Shown: one piece after another, positions 21,455 to 34,078 of the stretch
Layout of the letters: each line of letters begins with the position of its first letter
Position numbering within the stretch: the first letter of the stretch is position 1
Assembly: GCA_034509735.1 (NCBI GenBank)
Contig: JACGWO010000006.1
Coordinates: 34,093,141-34,157,140, forward strand
Length of the DNA stretch: 64,000 bases
Direction of reading: 5' to 3'
Source of the DNA: Sesamum alatum
Taxonomy: Eukaryota; Streptophyta; Magnoliopsida; Lamiales; Pedaliaceae
Translations under genes and position numbers: made by a program
The notes under the pieces: generated by a model
Database searches by the model: none
Told to the model about the DNA's origin: nothing
Seen by the model: the letters and a program-made list of their open reading frames with translations, nothing else

Positions 21455-22354
21455 TCACCGCCCTCGTCCTCGCCCTTGGCCCCCTCGTCCACCACTGAGT
21501 CCCGCCGCGAAAGTCACCGGAACCGCCACCAGCGAACTCCCCTCCAACCCTATTGAATAGGAGGAATCCAACCCCGGAGATGAGAGAAAAGAAGTAGTGC
21601 CGCCCCGAGGTCCGCCCTCTCTGACCACCCTCCCTGCTCTCCACTGCCCATTTTCCTCCAATTGGTTGCAGCCTGACGACATTGGCAACTGTCTGGCAGT
21701 CGACGCCAGCACCACTGGAAGCAAATCATCTAGAGTAATCCGCCTCTTCTCCTTAGAAGACTGGCCCGTCGATAAGTCTCTAGAGTTCAGAAAATGGAGA
21801 AGTGGGTCGCTTGATTGATTTGGTGGGTTTTGACTAACTGGGTGTTGGATCGGGTTAGGGATGATTGGGATGCGTCTGGGCTCGTTTGGGATTGGGCCAC
21901 GACTGGGCTCGTTTGGGATTGGGCCACGACTGGGCTCATTTGGAAGTGGGTTGCGACTAGGATCGTTAGGGAGTGGGCTATGGTTGGGCTGATTTGGAGG
22001 AGGGTTACGACTAGGCTCAGCTGAAAGTGGGCTACAATTAGGCTCGTTTGGAGGTGGGCTACGACTGGGCTCATTTAGATTTGAAGGAAGCTTAGGACAA
22101 GGTCTATTTCTTTGTAGAGATTCGATGGTTGGGCTTGGGCTTAGCTTGGATCCTTGGGCTGACGTCAAGTTTCGTCCAGAAATCAACCGTGGACTGGCGC
22201 CTGGCTGGACATAAGTAAGCGGGCTCGTGTTGAGCTGGGCCTCCGGAAGCAGGTTGAATGAACGTTGGGCTACGGAAGCCTGACCCACCCTCCGTCCTTC
22301 CCCACCACCCACGCTCCCCATGATGTACCTAGCATGCCTATCCCCCACCTCCAC
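21455..22354 (-). pseudogene. LINE-2 ORF1 C-terminal linker with NEPSR repeats
   Basis: A minus-strand open frame of about 299 codons follows the zinc knuckle region in a shifted frame. Its core is a tandem array of about ten-residue units such as NEPSRNPLP, NQPNHSPLP and NEPSRGPIP (about 22100-21890), visible in DNA as repeats of a GGGCTCATTTGG-like motif. The array is proline-rich and low complexity, consistent with the disordered linker of plant LINE ORF1 proteins. No catalytic motif is present. Confidence 0.55.
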
Positions 22355-23409
22355 ACGTCCGCCAACGTTGCTCCAGGATCGCGCGCCCTCCGGCTACTCC
22401 TGACGACTGTCTCCCTCCTCCTGCCCCCCGACTCCGCTCCCTGTGTCACCCGGCATCCCCCTGTCCAGCGCCTTTTGGCCCCCCCTACGGCGGTATGGCC
22501 CCCATACGTGAAGTCGAAAATCCCTGCACCCCTCCTAACCGCCGGTTGCCCCCACGTGCCACTGCTCTCGTTAGACTGTCGCCCCATACCCGGTCCGCGA
22601 GCAAAGGAGTGCGCTGGAATCCTGATAGACCTAGACTCGCGTAACCATGCCCCATACTGCATATCCGGTCTTTCTAACTCTACCGGGCAATCTCGAAGAA
22701 TATGACCAAAGATGCCGCAACCGTAATAGAAGTTGGGTAAATGCTCATAAGTAAAGGAGACTGAAAACTGGCCTACCTTAGCCCTTATACTCATCACTCG
22801 TGTCAATGGCCGAGGGACGTCTAGAGCTACTCAGATTCGTAGAGTCTCCCCCCATACTTGTGCACTATTAAACTCAATAAACCTGCCTATTATATTTACA
22901 ATTGATTTCGCAACCCCCTTCGTCATCATTCTAATAGGGAACCCATGCACGTGGACAAAGAATGAGCACCAGTTAAGGTCCATTGATGCCGGAATATCCT
23001 CTTCTCGTACCATGTTTAACATAATCAAATTCCGATCAAAAGTCCACGGGCATCCGTGCAAAACCCTATGTCTGTCCGCCGCGTGATGAAAACGGAGTAG
23101 GAAACGATGATCGGCAAGCACCTTTACCTCTATACCCCGCAAAAGCCTTATAACTGCCAGTAACGTACTCATGAGGACGTCATATCGATAAGCTCTCAGC
23201 GTGAGAAGCCGCCCTACAAACAAATAACTCCTCTGCGTTTGTCCGCTTTCCAACTCCGACGATACTATCTCCAAACCCCCCGCCTCGTCCTCTTTCCACA
23301 CTAAAGATCGACCCAGGCGTTCCACATTCGGGTCCATGGTGCCGAGCACAGCAAGACGACAGAAGTGACCCCACAATGTACCCCTCAATGAACCACGCCA
23401 AGCACCCAC
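22270..23409 (-). pseudogene. LINE-2 ORF1: DUF4283 domain and zinc knuckle
   Basis: The nucleic-acid-binding protein of a plant L1 element. The 23409-22831 frame carries DUF4283 (GIEVKVLADHRFLLRFHHAA, GCPWTFDRNLIMLNMV, FFVHVHGFPIRMMTKGVAK). The next frame (22806-22270) carries zf-CCHC_4: FTYEHLPNFYYGCGIFGHI then LRDCP, followed by YGAWLRESRS. In the knuckle the first Cys, normally in NFCYGCG, is Tyr, so a zinc ligand appears lost. A stop or frameshift separates the two frames near 22830. The sequence upstream to 23730, with a 21-bp direct duplication near 23678-23718, may be the 5' leader. Confidence 0.82.
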
Positions 23410-23730
23410 TCACCTGGACAAAAGCAGTACGACAACAACCAAAGACAAACAACCAGAATTAAAGAAAGAAAAGGAAGATCGAAAGCGAAATGAAGAAAAG
23501 ACAGAAACAAAATGGCTAGAAAGGAAATAATAGAACAAAGATCTGGAGCACATCCTCGGCCTCCACTCAATCAAGCAAGACCGTCGACGTCAGATACTAC
23601 AAAGCCCATGATACAACCAAGACTCAAACCTGTAGACGCCCAACACTCAACTACCACCCTCACCAAAACATGCATGCTTCTCATAAGAGATACTCTACTT
23701 CTCATAAGAGATACTAGAGCTTAGGTAAGT

Positions 23731-25300
23731 TGACATTATTGATTTGAGAAGTTTGTACTTTCAAATTCTCTATTTCTCTACTTGAACTAGACGGGTGCTT
23801 GGGAAAAAAATAATTAAGTGTTTTTTAAATTATAGTTTAAATTAACCTAAATAAAGTTATTTGAACATATAATGTTTTCTTGTGCTTCTCTCAAATTTAT
23901 ACTAATATAAAAAGAAAATTCAATTTTTACTCATAAAGAGCGACTACTTATCGTAAATCATTTTTTCAAATTACCACAAATATCCCTCAATTAATAAACA
24001 AACCTAGGTCACTATTTTCTGTATATTTATTTTATTTTATTTTGTTGAAAAATTCATTTTTTATGTTAATTATATATGTCGATTTAGTTAAATTTTTATA
24101 AGAACTATTTTATTTTTTCATAGAATTGCAGGGGATCAAAATTTCAAGTAATCGGGACACCAGGTTGTACTTTTGATTGGTTAGTTTTGGAGTAATTGAG
24201 TCGACCTTTTATTGTTTAAATTACTGACTTAGCGATCGTGACATTGACCGTCAACATTCATGATGTTGATTACAACAACCTATATCAGTGTGAAATCTTA
24301 GAAGACATCAAAATGCATCTCATGACCATTAAGTACTGCCCTTACTTCCAAATGATGAGTGAAGTATTTGTATTTCGTTTATGATTTTATCATTGTTGTT
24401 GTGAATTGTAATATATTCATAAAATAGTAAGTTAAAATTATGTTGGTTAAGTCTCCAATTTTTTTTTTCTTAAGCAAATTACTGAATGTTATTATCAAGC
24501 TAAACAATCTCTTCCAGCAGGTATGTTGGCAACAAGGAATTTATCTAATGCCTTTACTATAATTTATGCATCAACTTTGCGTTTTAATGCTTTTGATTTC
24601 ATCCTATTATCATCTGTGGTCGAAGAAGATTCACGAGAAAAAGGACTTTTTTGCTCACATCTAGGAGAAAGGATGCACGATTCATGAAAAGTTGAAGCAA
24701 CCCCTTCCACCAACAAGTGTATTGGCTAAAGCTTTTTGCAATCAATCCAATTGGCTAAATGTTGTTCAGCTTTTCTCTTAGGTTTGATATTTTCATTATG
24801 TATAATGTAATTATATGAAAAAAAAAAAAGTTGATATCCAAGCCACAAGTCTAATTGCAATCATGATACACAAGACATCTGCAATTCATAGCATTACTTA
24901 ATTTGATTTTGCCACTATACACGCAAGCCTCCTCTTGCCATTCTTAAAGATATAACAATTCATTGATTACTTAAATTGTTGTAAATTTGGTAGTAGAATT
25001 GATCGCATTACTTCAAATTTTACTCATTTTGAGTAGTATCAAATTAGAAAATAGTAAAGACGAAGTCATTTGTTCATTTTAAAACTACAATGATCTATAT
25101 TAATTTTAATTCTTTTATTTGTTACTTATTTCTCGGTCATGTGATCTTTATCATTTATAGCATATGTTTCGTGTCTCATGAGTAGTACACAAAGAATATA
25201 GTGTTCAAGGATTTTTGTAAAGCTATAATCTTCACTCAATTATAACTCAAGGTATTATTCAATAACTTCTTTAATATTTATAGAATATTATTATGCATTG
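23731..25300. other. AT-rich intergenic sequence with an unassigned exon-like fragment
   Basis: Mostly non-coding. A plus-strand stretch near 24231-24365 is open and protein-like (VTLTVNIHDVDYNNLYQCEI, MHLMTIKYCPYFQMMSEV). A second near 24690-24780 reads LKQPLPPTSVLAKAFCNQSN. AG and GT dinucleotides lie at plausible exon edges. I do not recognise the protein. It may be a captured gene fragment in a larger element. Confidence 0.3.
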
Positions 25301-25714
25301 TGATGTACCAAGCGTCCCACATCGCTTGCAAACGAGAAGCTTGAGTGGCTTATAAGCCCCAATGCCTCCTCTCCCTAGCGAGGCACCTTTTCAGGACAAA
25401 ACCATGAGGCTCATACGTAGCCAAAGCGGACAATACCTCGCGCAACGGGGCACCGATAAAGTCGCAAGCGGCATCATTTGGCGCCGTCTGTGGGAACGAG
25501 GCCATGTACTCGTCCCAAGCCCTTGTCTGGGGGGTTGATGATGTAGCAAGCGTCCCAGATCGTTTGCAGACGAGGAGTTTGAATGGCTTATAAACCCCAA
25601 TGCCTCCTCTCCCTAGCGAGACGCCTTTTCAGGACAAAATCGTGAGGCTCATACGTAACCAAAGCGGACAATACCTCGCGCAACGGAGCAACGATAAAGT
25701 CGCAAGCCGCATCA
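25301..25714 (+). mobile_element. Complete TRIM retrotransposon with 5-bp target duplication
   Basis: Two 176-bp terminal repeats (25301-25476 and 25539-25714) begin TGATGTA and end CATCA; by eye they differ at about 16 positions. After the first repeat lies the primer site TTGGCGCCGTCTGTGGGAAC. Before the second lies a short polypurine-like GTCTGGGGGG. The target duplication CATTG is perfect (25296-25300 and 25715-25719). The 62-bp internal part has no coding capacity, so it depends on a larger element for mobility. The LTR contains a CTTATAA-type box (near 25350). Confidence 0.95.
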
Positions 25715-25719
25715 CATTG

Positions 25720-26861
25720 TGTTTCTAATTTTTTTGCTACTTATTTAGGTTAAAGGTGAATCCAACGGGAAACAAGTATAACTAAAAATTTGCTTGATTT
25801 GTTAAAAAAAGAATTTAATTTATGAGAATTCACTATAATTAGTTCAACATAACTCTATTGTCTTTCATTTCCTATGGAGTTTTTTTATTGTAAGAACGAC
25901 TATTTTATAGAAATTAATATGTTTTTGATTGTACACAATGTGTATTGATTTTGTGATAAATTTAAAAAGTATAGATATATCTCGCATTGCATCCAACAAA
26001 ATTATTTGGGGGAGAACCGCGTGCCACTATTTCTAGTTAAATTTAAAATAAACTAGAAGTTATAAGTTAATGAGAATGTGCTTATTGCACTTGATGCATT
26101 TTTTGAAATAAGTTGAACTTTCTTATGACTTTTTTACCTTGGCTAGTTTTTTGTATATTCCGAAAATGCCGATCCTCATAATGGATAAAATCTACCCACC
26201 TATCAGGACAGTTAGGTAATTTCACAAATAAGTTTGTAATACACAATTTGTTTTACCAAACACTTTTGTATAAATTTTTTTATACTTATGAGTATTATTT
26301 TCAAACATTCCCAACTTTCACATCTTAATCACTAGGGATGATGAACAAAATATTAAAGCGGCTCAACAACTCGAATCAAACTGATTCGAACCATTTATTA
26401 TGATTTATTAAACAAACCATGATTTAGAGTAAAATCGCAAACAATCGAACTGTATATATTATTTAATTTTTTAAATTATGTATATAAAATAATTTGGTAA
26501 AATTAATTAGTTGTTTAGAGGAATTTAATGGTTAAATATCTTTTTTGTGATTTTTTATTATTTTAATTTTGCTAACATCAAATTCACTTAGGTATATCAG
26601 ATATTTGTTTGTCGAAAGTTGCTCTTCAAGATACTTTTTTAAATACTTTTAGTTGCATCATAATTATTGTGTATTTAATTTTAATTATTTCAAAAACTTG
26701 TTAGTCTTTGTCACTTAAAGACTTTTAGCTATGTATATTCTTAAGTTTTATGTATTTCACTAAAACTATTTCGATAATTTGTTACCTTTTGGTCAATTAA
26801 AGAGTTTTAACGATATAAATTCTTACTTTTGTTGGTCTCAGCGTCTTGTTTTCGTTATTTA
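25720..26861. other. AT-rich non-coding sequence with possible Helitron and hAT ends
   Basis: No gene. CGCGTGCCACTATTTCTAG/T near 26010-26028 resembles a worn Helitron 3' end with only a weak hairpin. TAGGGATGATGAACAAAAT near 26334 resembles the TAGGGGTGA end of the hAT elements further on, and could pair with the truncated hAT end near 38930. Both are tentative. Confidence 0.3.
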
Positions 26862-27140
26862 TCTATACCTTTATATTAAGTGAGAGCACCACTTTGATGT
26901 CTCACTATTTTTGGTCTACACATTTTAGTATTTAATTTAATTAATTTATTTAATTATTAACTTTCCACCTTCTCACTCTTCTTTACACCCCCAAACCACT
27001 CTTCTAACCTTCAAATTATCCACACTTTTTAACTTCCTACTAATTCTTTATATCTTCTTTTTTTGAAAAAAAAATATAAATTACTTCTTAAATTTTTTAT
27101 TGAATTATGCACACTCATTGGAGTGTGCCACACACACTAG
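26862..27140 (+). mobile_element. Short non-autonomous Helitron (number 1)
   Basis: The 5' end is A/TCTATACCTTTATATTAAG. The 3' end has an 8-bp hairpin (GCACACTC 27109-27116, loop ATTG, GAGTGTGC 27121-27128), then 8 bp, then CTAG/T. Insertion between A and T, the TC start, the hairpin and CTRR/T are the defining Helitron features. At 279 bp it has no coding sequence. Confidence 0.75.
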
Positions 27141-27866
27141 TACTATATATTAAGGGAGAGCACCTCTTTGGTATCTCTCCCATTTTGGTAGGTGTGATCA
27201 CGATGCGGTTTCGGTCTTTTTTAAAATTATTTTCAATTCGAATTGCCATTAGCGGTTTTGTCAAATAATTTTTCAAATTGTCCCTTTTGAAACTAAAATC
27301 AAAGGTGCGGTTTCGAGTGGTTTCAGAAGATTTGACGATTTTACAACTTATAACAAAAATAAGACGTTGAAACTAACAAAGCTCAAAATGTAGCAAGGTA
27401 ACAAAATATAATTGGAATAATTAAAGTCAAATACACAATAATTTAAGAACATATAGTTAACATCTTTAAGTAACAAAATATAACAAGTTCAGAATAATTA
27501 AAGTTTAATGTAGAATAGTTCAAGATATAATACAACTAAAAGCCTTTAAAAACATCTTGAATGTCAAGTTCTAATTGCAATGACATTTAATATACCAAAT
27601 AATTCTATAGTAGAAACTAAAAACTTAATGTTCGCAATAAAACAAAAAATGATAAATCGCAAAACATACATTAACCAATCATATAAATTCAAACCTAATG
27701 AACATTCCTTTCAACTTAATCATCTATGTCCTTTAAGGAGTCGGATGAGAGAATAGAGAATATGGGACGGTGGAGAATAGAGAAGAGGTAAAGGGGTTGG
27801 GAGGGGGGAGGAAAAAGAGAAATATGAGGGAACATGAAAGACAACGAAGAGGAAGGGGAAAATTCT

Positions 27867-28520
27867 CACTACAAAAAAATGCGGTAACAGGAACGGTAAA
27901 GCTCGACCGTTCCTGTTACCGTTCCACGTAGGAACGGTCATAGGAACTGTTGTGGAACGGTAAATCGTTGATGACGTCAGGGTCGGTGTAATAGAAACAC
28001 AAATTAATAGGAACGGCGAAACTGTTCCTATTAGAGTGCCAACAGTCGGGTGCCAATTTGTACACCTAAGACCGTTCCTAAAGGGGACCTTATATATTTT
28101 GGACCTCAATTTGGAACACATGTGTGAGATTTGGAACGGTTGGAGGACCGGGAAAGCGTACCGTTACTGACTGTGTTCCAAAGACCGTGTGAATTTTGGA
28201 CCGGTGGGGCCACCGTTCCAATATGTAGTCCTACAAGAGGCCCTTTTACGCCATGGAAAAAAATATGATGCAATTACCGTTCCGAATTACGGGTATAAAG
28301 TAAGTGAATCTGTGCTACAAGGACCGGTCCAAAATGTAATCTAAGTAGGAACGGTAAGGATTTGTTGTGACTGCTACCGTTCCTAATATGCTTTAACGGC
28401 TATATTACAACGGTAACTTTACCGTTCATGATACCTTTCCTGAGACCGTTCCTTAAGCTGAAACAACGGCTATATTTTAACGACTAGTTTTGTGTTCCAA
28501 ATAGTACTCCAATGACCGTT
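27867..28520. promoter_or_regulatory. CACTA left subterminal repeat region
   Basis: About a dozen copies and variants of GGAACGGT or ACCGTTCC lie in both orientations between the left terminus and the promoter of the first gene. In En/Spm elements such repeats bind the TNPA protein to bring the ends together; the role here is inferred from the family. Confidence 0.8.
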
Positions 28521-28529
28521 CCAATGTTT

Positions 28530-28541
28530 TCTATATATATG
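28530..28541 (+). promoter_or_regulatory. TATA box of the CACTA Tnp2 gene
   Basis: TCTATATATATG lies right after the last subterminal motif and about 250 bp before the start codon at 28786. An exon-intron leader is likely, since TACGTAG occurs just before the coding start. Confidence 0.5.
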
Positions 28542-28785
28542 TCCCCCTTCTTTGTCATTGTTCTTATACTTACTCTCCAACTCATTTTGTATTTGTAACT
28601 CCCCCCCTTGATTCTTTATACGAAAAATCAAACATATCATTTACCGAGCGCGAATTTTGCATTGATATCGATAGGTGTTTTGCTTAGGTAAGTATGCAAA
28701 ATTCTGTTATTTTTGCATATATATATATATATATAATTTACTCTCGTCATTTAATTGTTGTTGTGAATTATACGTAGGACCAATC

Positions 28786-31700
28786 ATGTTAAGACAGTTG
28801 AGGAAATGGATGTATGATCGAGATGTCCTGGGTGTGACGCCGGAGTTTGAGGATGGTGTTACAACATTTTTAGAATGGGCCCAATCTCAGCGTGCATATA
28901 TGGACGGGGACAAGATTAAGTGTCCCTGCCGGAAGTGCAAAAACGAACGGTTCAAAACACCAGACGAGGTAAATTTTGATTTGTGTATGAAAGGGTTTAT
29001 GCCAGAGTATTACAATTGGACTTTGCATGGTGAGGAGAGGGTGCAAGAATACTTTGAAGCAATGACAGCACCCCCTGTGCAGCATCAGCAAACGCCACCC
29101 GCTCAGGAGGAGGGTAGTTCGCATTAGGTTGATGCGGCTCAGATGGATTGGGCGCAGAGGATGGTTTTCGATGCCGCCGGGCCGTCATTCTGGTCTTCGT
29201 ACAACCAGGAGGGACCGACTGATGATGGTACTCGGTATTGTCCATCTGATGTGGGTCCTAGTTCATATTACGATTCGGGGCCCTATGATTATGTGTCTGG
29301 CTTGTCAGACCGCTTTTTTGATGTGTTCATGCTGCAGACCAACCTTTGTGGAATGGCTGCACCACCTCTCAGTTGGCGTCAATTGCCTCTTTGGTGAATA
29401 TCAAGGCCGAAGGGGGTTTTCCGAGCATACATATGATCGTATATGCCAGTTGATTGATACTGTAATGCCCCGCGATCACACTTTTCCCGCTAATTATTAC
29501 AATACGAAGAAATTGATAAGAGAATTGGGTTTACCAGTTCAGAAGATTGATGCTTGCAAAAATGGTTGCATGTTGTACTGGAAGGACGATATTGATTTGG
29601 AATATTGCAAGTTTTGTGGAGACGCTGGGTACAAGCCCACCAGGGACAGAAATCCCAAACGCAAGAAGTCCCCGTATGCAATTCTTAGGTATCTACCGAT
29701 TACCCCTCGGCTGCAGAGGTTGTATGCGTCGGAGGTCACAGCAGAGCATATGACTTGGCATGCGAGCCATCAGACGGAGGAAGGATCCATGTGTCATCCG
29801 TCGGATGCAGAGGCTTGGAAGCATTTTGACCGGACGTATCCTGATTTTTGCAGCTGAATCGAGAAATGTTAGACTTGGGTTGTGCACGGATGGGTTTGCA
29901 CCGCACGGTCAGTATGGTAAAACTTACTCATGTTGGCCCGTGATACTTACACCGTACAATCTCCCACCGGGAATGTGCATGAAGTCTGAGTATATGTTCC
30001 TAACGATGGTGATCCCTGGCCCATCGAATCCCAAACGTCTTATCGATGTCTACTTGGAGCCGTTGATCGAGGAGTTGCAGAATTTATGGCATGTGGGTGT
30101 ACGTACGCACGATACTGCGACAAACCAGGCATTCATGATGCATGCCGCATTGATGTGGACAGTGAACGACCTTCCTGCTTATGGTATGGCGTCTGGATGG
30201 AGTACCGCCGGTGTTATGGGGTGTCCAGTTTGTATGGAGGACACACGGGCATTCTATTTACAGCACGGTCGGAAAGCATGCTATTTTCCACAGGCCATTC
30301 CTACCACCGAGTCATCCTTATCGCAGGAACAAGAAAGCCTTCACTAAAAACCGAATGGAGAGGAAGGTTGCACGTCCGAGGCTAACTGGAGAACAGATCC
30401 GAACCCGTGTCGATGTATTTAGTGTTGCTGTCGAACAACCGTTGAGTGAACCAGAAGGCTACGGCGTCGACCATAAGTGGACGGAGAAAAGCATATTCTG
30501 GGAGCTTGAATACTGGGGGGCGCATCTGATACGACACAATCTTGATGTCATGCATATTGAGAAGAATGTGTTCGATAATATATTCAAATACTGTGATGGA
30601 CATTAAGGGAAAAACGAAGGACAATCTGAATTCACGGAAGGATCTGAAGATCATATGTAATCGGCCGGAGCTTGAGGTGGACGAAAGGAGACCGAACGTG
30701 ATGCCCAAGGCGGTATATACACTGACGAAGGAGCAAAAGAAGAAGATATATGAGTGGATTCGTTGTCTTAGGTTTCCTGATGGGTATGCCTCTAACTTGG
30801 CCCGTTGCGTCGACCTGAAGGAGTTGAGGATGCACGGCATGAAGAGCCATGATTGTCATGTTTTCATGCAGAAATTGATTCCGGTTGCTTTCTGTGAAAT
30901 ACTTCCAGAGCACGTGTGGGGGGCCTTGACGGAAGTCAGTCTTCTATTCCAGATCCTATGCTCAACAACACTAAACGTGGCCAAGGTAAAAGAATTGGAA
31001 GATAGTGTAGCTGTCATCATGTGTAATCTCGAGAAAATTTTTCCTCCTTCCTTTTGCGACTCAATGGAGCATCTAATTGTTCACCTTCCATATGAGGCGC
31101 GCGTTGGGGGCCCCGTGCAATACAGATGGATGTACCCATTTGAAAGGTAATTAAATAATTAATACTGTTAAGCATATACTTATTATTTGCATTTTAATAA
31201 ATTGTCATGTATATATGGATAGATTCATTCGCGATTTGAAGAAAAAGGTAAAAAACAAAGCACACGTCGAGGCGTCAATTGTAGAGGCTTATATTGTCGA
31301 AGAAATCGAACTTTTCTCCTCGCACTACTTCGAACCGCACATTCTGTGCAAGCGAAACAGACCCGGTTGGAATGATGATCTCACGAGCAACGACGATCGA
31401 ATTGTTCGGTCCATTTTCAATTACCCAGGCCGAGCAAGTGGAGCCTCGAAGAAGAGATGGCTGAGCGGGGAGAAACTTCATGCTATTGAGACATACGTCT
31501 TGTGTAATTGTGAAGTAGTTGCACCGTACTACGAGTAAGTGTCTATACAAACGTAATTATCTCGTACGAATCATTTCAATTTCAATTACATGTATATTTA
31601 TAACAATCAGTTTTACTATAACAGGTCATTCCTGAATGAACTGTTCGAGCAACACAATTCGGAGGACCCGATAATTGATCAACTAGTGGTGACACAATTC

Positions 31701-32509
31701 AAGGATTGGTTCAAGGCTCGTGTAAGTATCATCGATTTGTTGTAATACCGCGATATGCTCATGAATTTGTAATCAATTATTTGAATTGTTATATATATCA
31801 TTAATTTCAGGTGAAACCCGAATTGAATCACACAAACGAGGATTTGTTGAAGTTGCATTATTGGGGGCCAAGAGCAGAAGTCACGACATACCCATCTTAC
31901 TTCGTCAATGGCTTCAATTTCCACACTGAACGTCACAATATCGGGAAGTCAACAATGAATTGTGGTATTTGTGTCAAAAGCTCATCATACACAGACACAG
32001 ATTCTGACTTCTATGGAATTTTGGAAGAGATAATTCAGTTAGATTACCCACTAATTTCGAACATGCACATTGTGCTGTTTAATTGTCGTTGGGTCGATCC
32101 GGTTAGAGGCATGAAGATACACCCTCGTTATCAAGTCGTTGATGTCAACTTCAAAAAGCTCTACCAAAAGAATGAACCATTCATACTGGCACAACAAGCA
32201 GTACAAGTATACTACGCGGATTACCCGAGCATGAAGAAGGACAAAGTCGACTGGAAAGCTGTTTGCAAAATCAAGGCTCGAAGAGTTATCGATGACTCGC
32301 GATGGACCGAGGTCGCCTATCAGATGGATGAAGTCGTACCTAATCCAGATGTTGTAATAGATAATCAAACATTTGAACTGCATGACCCAACGGGGTTACA
32401 ATTGGTCGTTGATCATGGAGCAGGGCCATCGCGCTCACCAGACAGTGAATCCGAAGATGAAGATGAAGATAGCTTTGACGAGGCTAAGTCCGATGAAGAG
32501 ACTTTTTGA
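28786..32509 (+). pseudogene. CACTA transposase, Tnp2/TNPD type
   Basis: In order: Transpos_assoc domain (MLRQLRKWMYDR, CPCRKCKNERFKT, GFMPEYYNWTLHGE); Tnp2/Transposase_21 catalytic region (KIDACKNGCMLYWKDD, CKFCGDAGYKP, PYAILRYLPITPRLQRLYAS, MTWHASHQ, LLTPYNLPPGMCMK-type block, HNLDVMHIEKNVFDNIF); then DUF4218 (LKIICNRPEL, MEHLIVHLPYEARVGGPVQY, SHYFEPHILCKRNRPGWND); and DUF4216 (YPSYFVNGFNFHTERHN, FYGILEEIIQLDYP), with an acidic tail. Exons end at 31146, 31534 and 31721 and restart at 31223, 31625 and 31811, all with consensus borders. Breaks: an in-frame TAG at 29125-29127 and frameshifts near 29330, 29850, 30290 and 30600. The last exon (31811-32509) is intact. The protein should cut the element ends but cannot be made from this copy. 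Confidence 0.92.
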
Positions 32510-32590
32510 ATTTTCCAATTCAAAAATTTCTGTAATTTTTTATCACAGTTATTATTAAAATTGTATTTGATGAATATTTTTTGAATCGAC

Positions 32591-33035
32591 TCGTTCCTAT
32601 TTGAGGTACAATATTTCAAATATATAACTACCGTTCCTATTTGAGGTACAATATTTCAAATATGGCGGCTAATTAAAAAAAATGAGGAAATTTGAATTAG
32701 GAACGGTCCAATTATATATTCACCATTCCTATTTGAGGCACAATATTTCAAATATGGCGGCTAATTAAAAAAAATGAGGAAATTTGAATTAGGAACGGTC
32801 CAATTATATATTCACCGTTCCTAGTTGAGGTACAATATTTCAAATTATGGCGGCTAATAAAAAAAATGAGGGAAATTTGAATTAGGAACGGTACCAATAC
32901 ATACACGACCGTTCCTATTTGAGGTACAATATTTCAAATATGGCGGCTAATTAAAAAAAATGAGGGAAATTTGAATTAGGAACGGTAGGTATAAAATACT
33001 ACCGTTCCTAAATGGAGCCCAATATTTCGTTTTGG
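32591..33035. repeat. About 92-bp tandem array built on the subterminal motif
   Basis: Units start at 32591, 32631, 32723, 32815, 32909 and 33002 (spacing 40, 92, 92, 94, 93). Each full unit opens with CCGTTCCTATTTGAGG, contains ATATTTCAAATATGGCGG, and closes with AATTAGGAACGGT, so motif copies flank every unit in inverted orientation. The array lies directly after the stop codon of the Tnp2 gene. Looser copies of GGAACGGT continue to about 34070. Confidence 0.9.
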
Positions 33036-34078
33036 GCCCCAATGAAAAATTGGTGGGAAATTCAACTACTGGAACGATAAGTCTACAAATAACCGTTCCA
33101 GATTTCAATAGGAACGGTAAGTATGTGAGTGCATTAAAACGACATCGTTCTTTACACTAGGAACGGTAATGGGAACACTGTATATATATTAGGTAACCGT
33201 TCCTAGTATTACAACTCCAACCAATTTGTTCAATATCTCAACATCCATCAGCCGGATCGACACTATTTTTTAACACGTACAAGGTTATGGATATGAATTA
33301 ATGTCCAACGGCCGGATTTTCAATCAGTAACCCGGATTTAAGGATGCATCTATTTTTGTTTCGATGAATACTGATCGGATACGATAACTCGAGATCTGCA
33401 CACCGAAATATTTCAAAACGACATATAATGTATTCTTTTGTGTGTTATATCATATCTAACGGTCTGATTGGAATTTTGACGGTCTGATTATGCCGTGCAG
33501 TACAACAATATTGGATGCTAGTTACATCTGTGAAATACTAACAAAAAAATGTTTACAAATATACTTCATATTGTGAATGTGTGTCTATTTTTTGGAAATT
33601 ATTATAGATTTTTATAATCTTTAAACATCCAATTGTATACATTTATTTAATAAAACAAGTGTTCAGAACATGTTTTTCTTAATTTATTTTTATTATCTAA
33701 GAAGATAAAAAAAACAATTGCAATACATATAGGAACGGTAATGTATAAAATTAGGAACACTAACTATATGCATGCCTACAAACGACGTCGTTTCTTTAAT
33801 TAGGAACGGTGTTGGGAACACCTGTTGTATTACAAGACCGATCCTGTTAGTACAATTCCAAGTTGTAAGTATCTGGAACTAATGTAGGAACGGTAGGTTT
33901 TTATTCAGGAACAGTTGTTTATGGGAACGGTTATTGGAATGGTTTTATTACTAAGTGACCGTTCCTATTTAGGTCAACGGCATAAAAATGACATCGTATT
34001 GTGTGTAATACGATGTCGTTTTATTTTGGTGGGATCGGTAATAGGAACAGTAAAGGAAAAAAAGACCGTTCCAAAATG

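Noticed and set aside
25301..25714. Possible Cassandra TRIM or CRISPR-like direct repeat
   Set aside because: No 5S rRNA-like sequence is visible in the repeat, and only two copies exist with LTR features and a target duplication, so it is an ordinary TRIM.
27720..28121. Minus-strand frame of 133 codons across the hAT/CACTA border
   Set aside because: It spans two different elements and the CACTA terminus and shows no domain.
28675..28785. Upstream in-frame ATG of the CACTA Tnp2 gene
   Set aside because: It adds an unrelated hydrophobic peptide crossing a likely intron (TA repeats and an AG just before 28779); the conserved domain begins at 28786.
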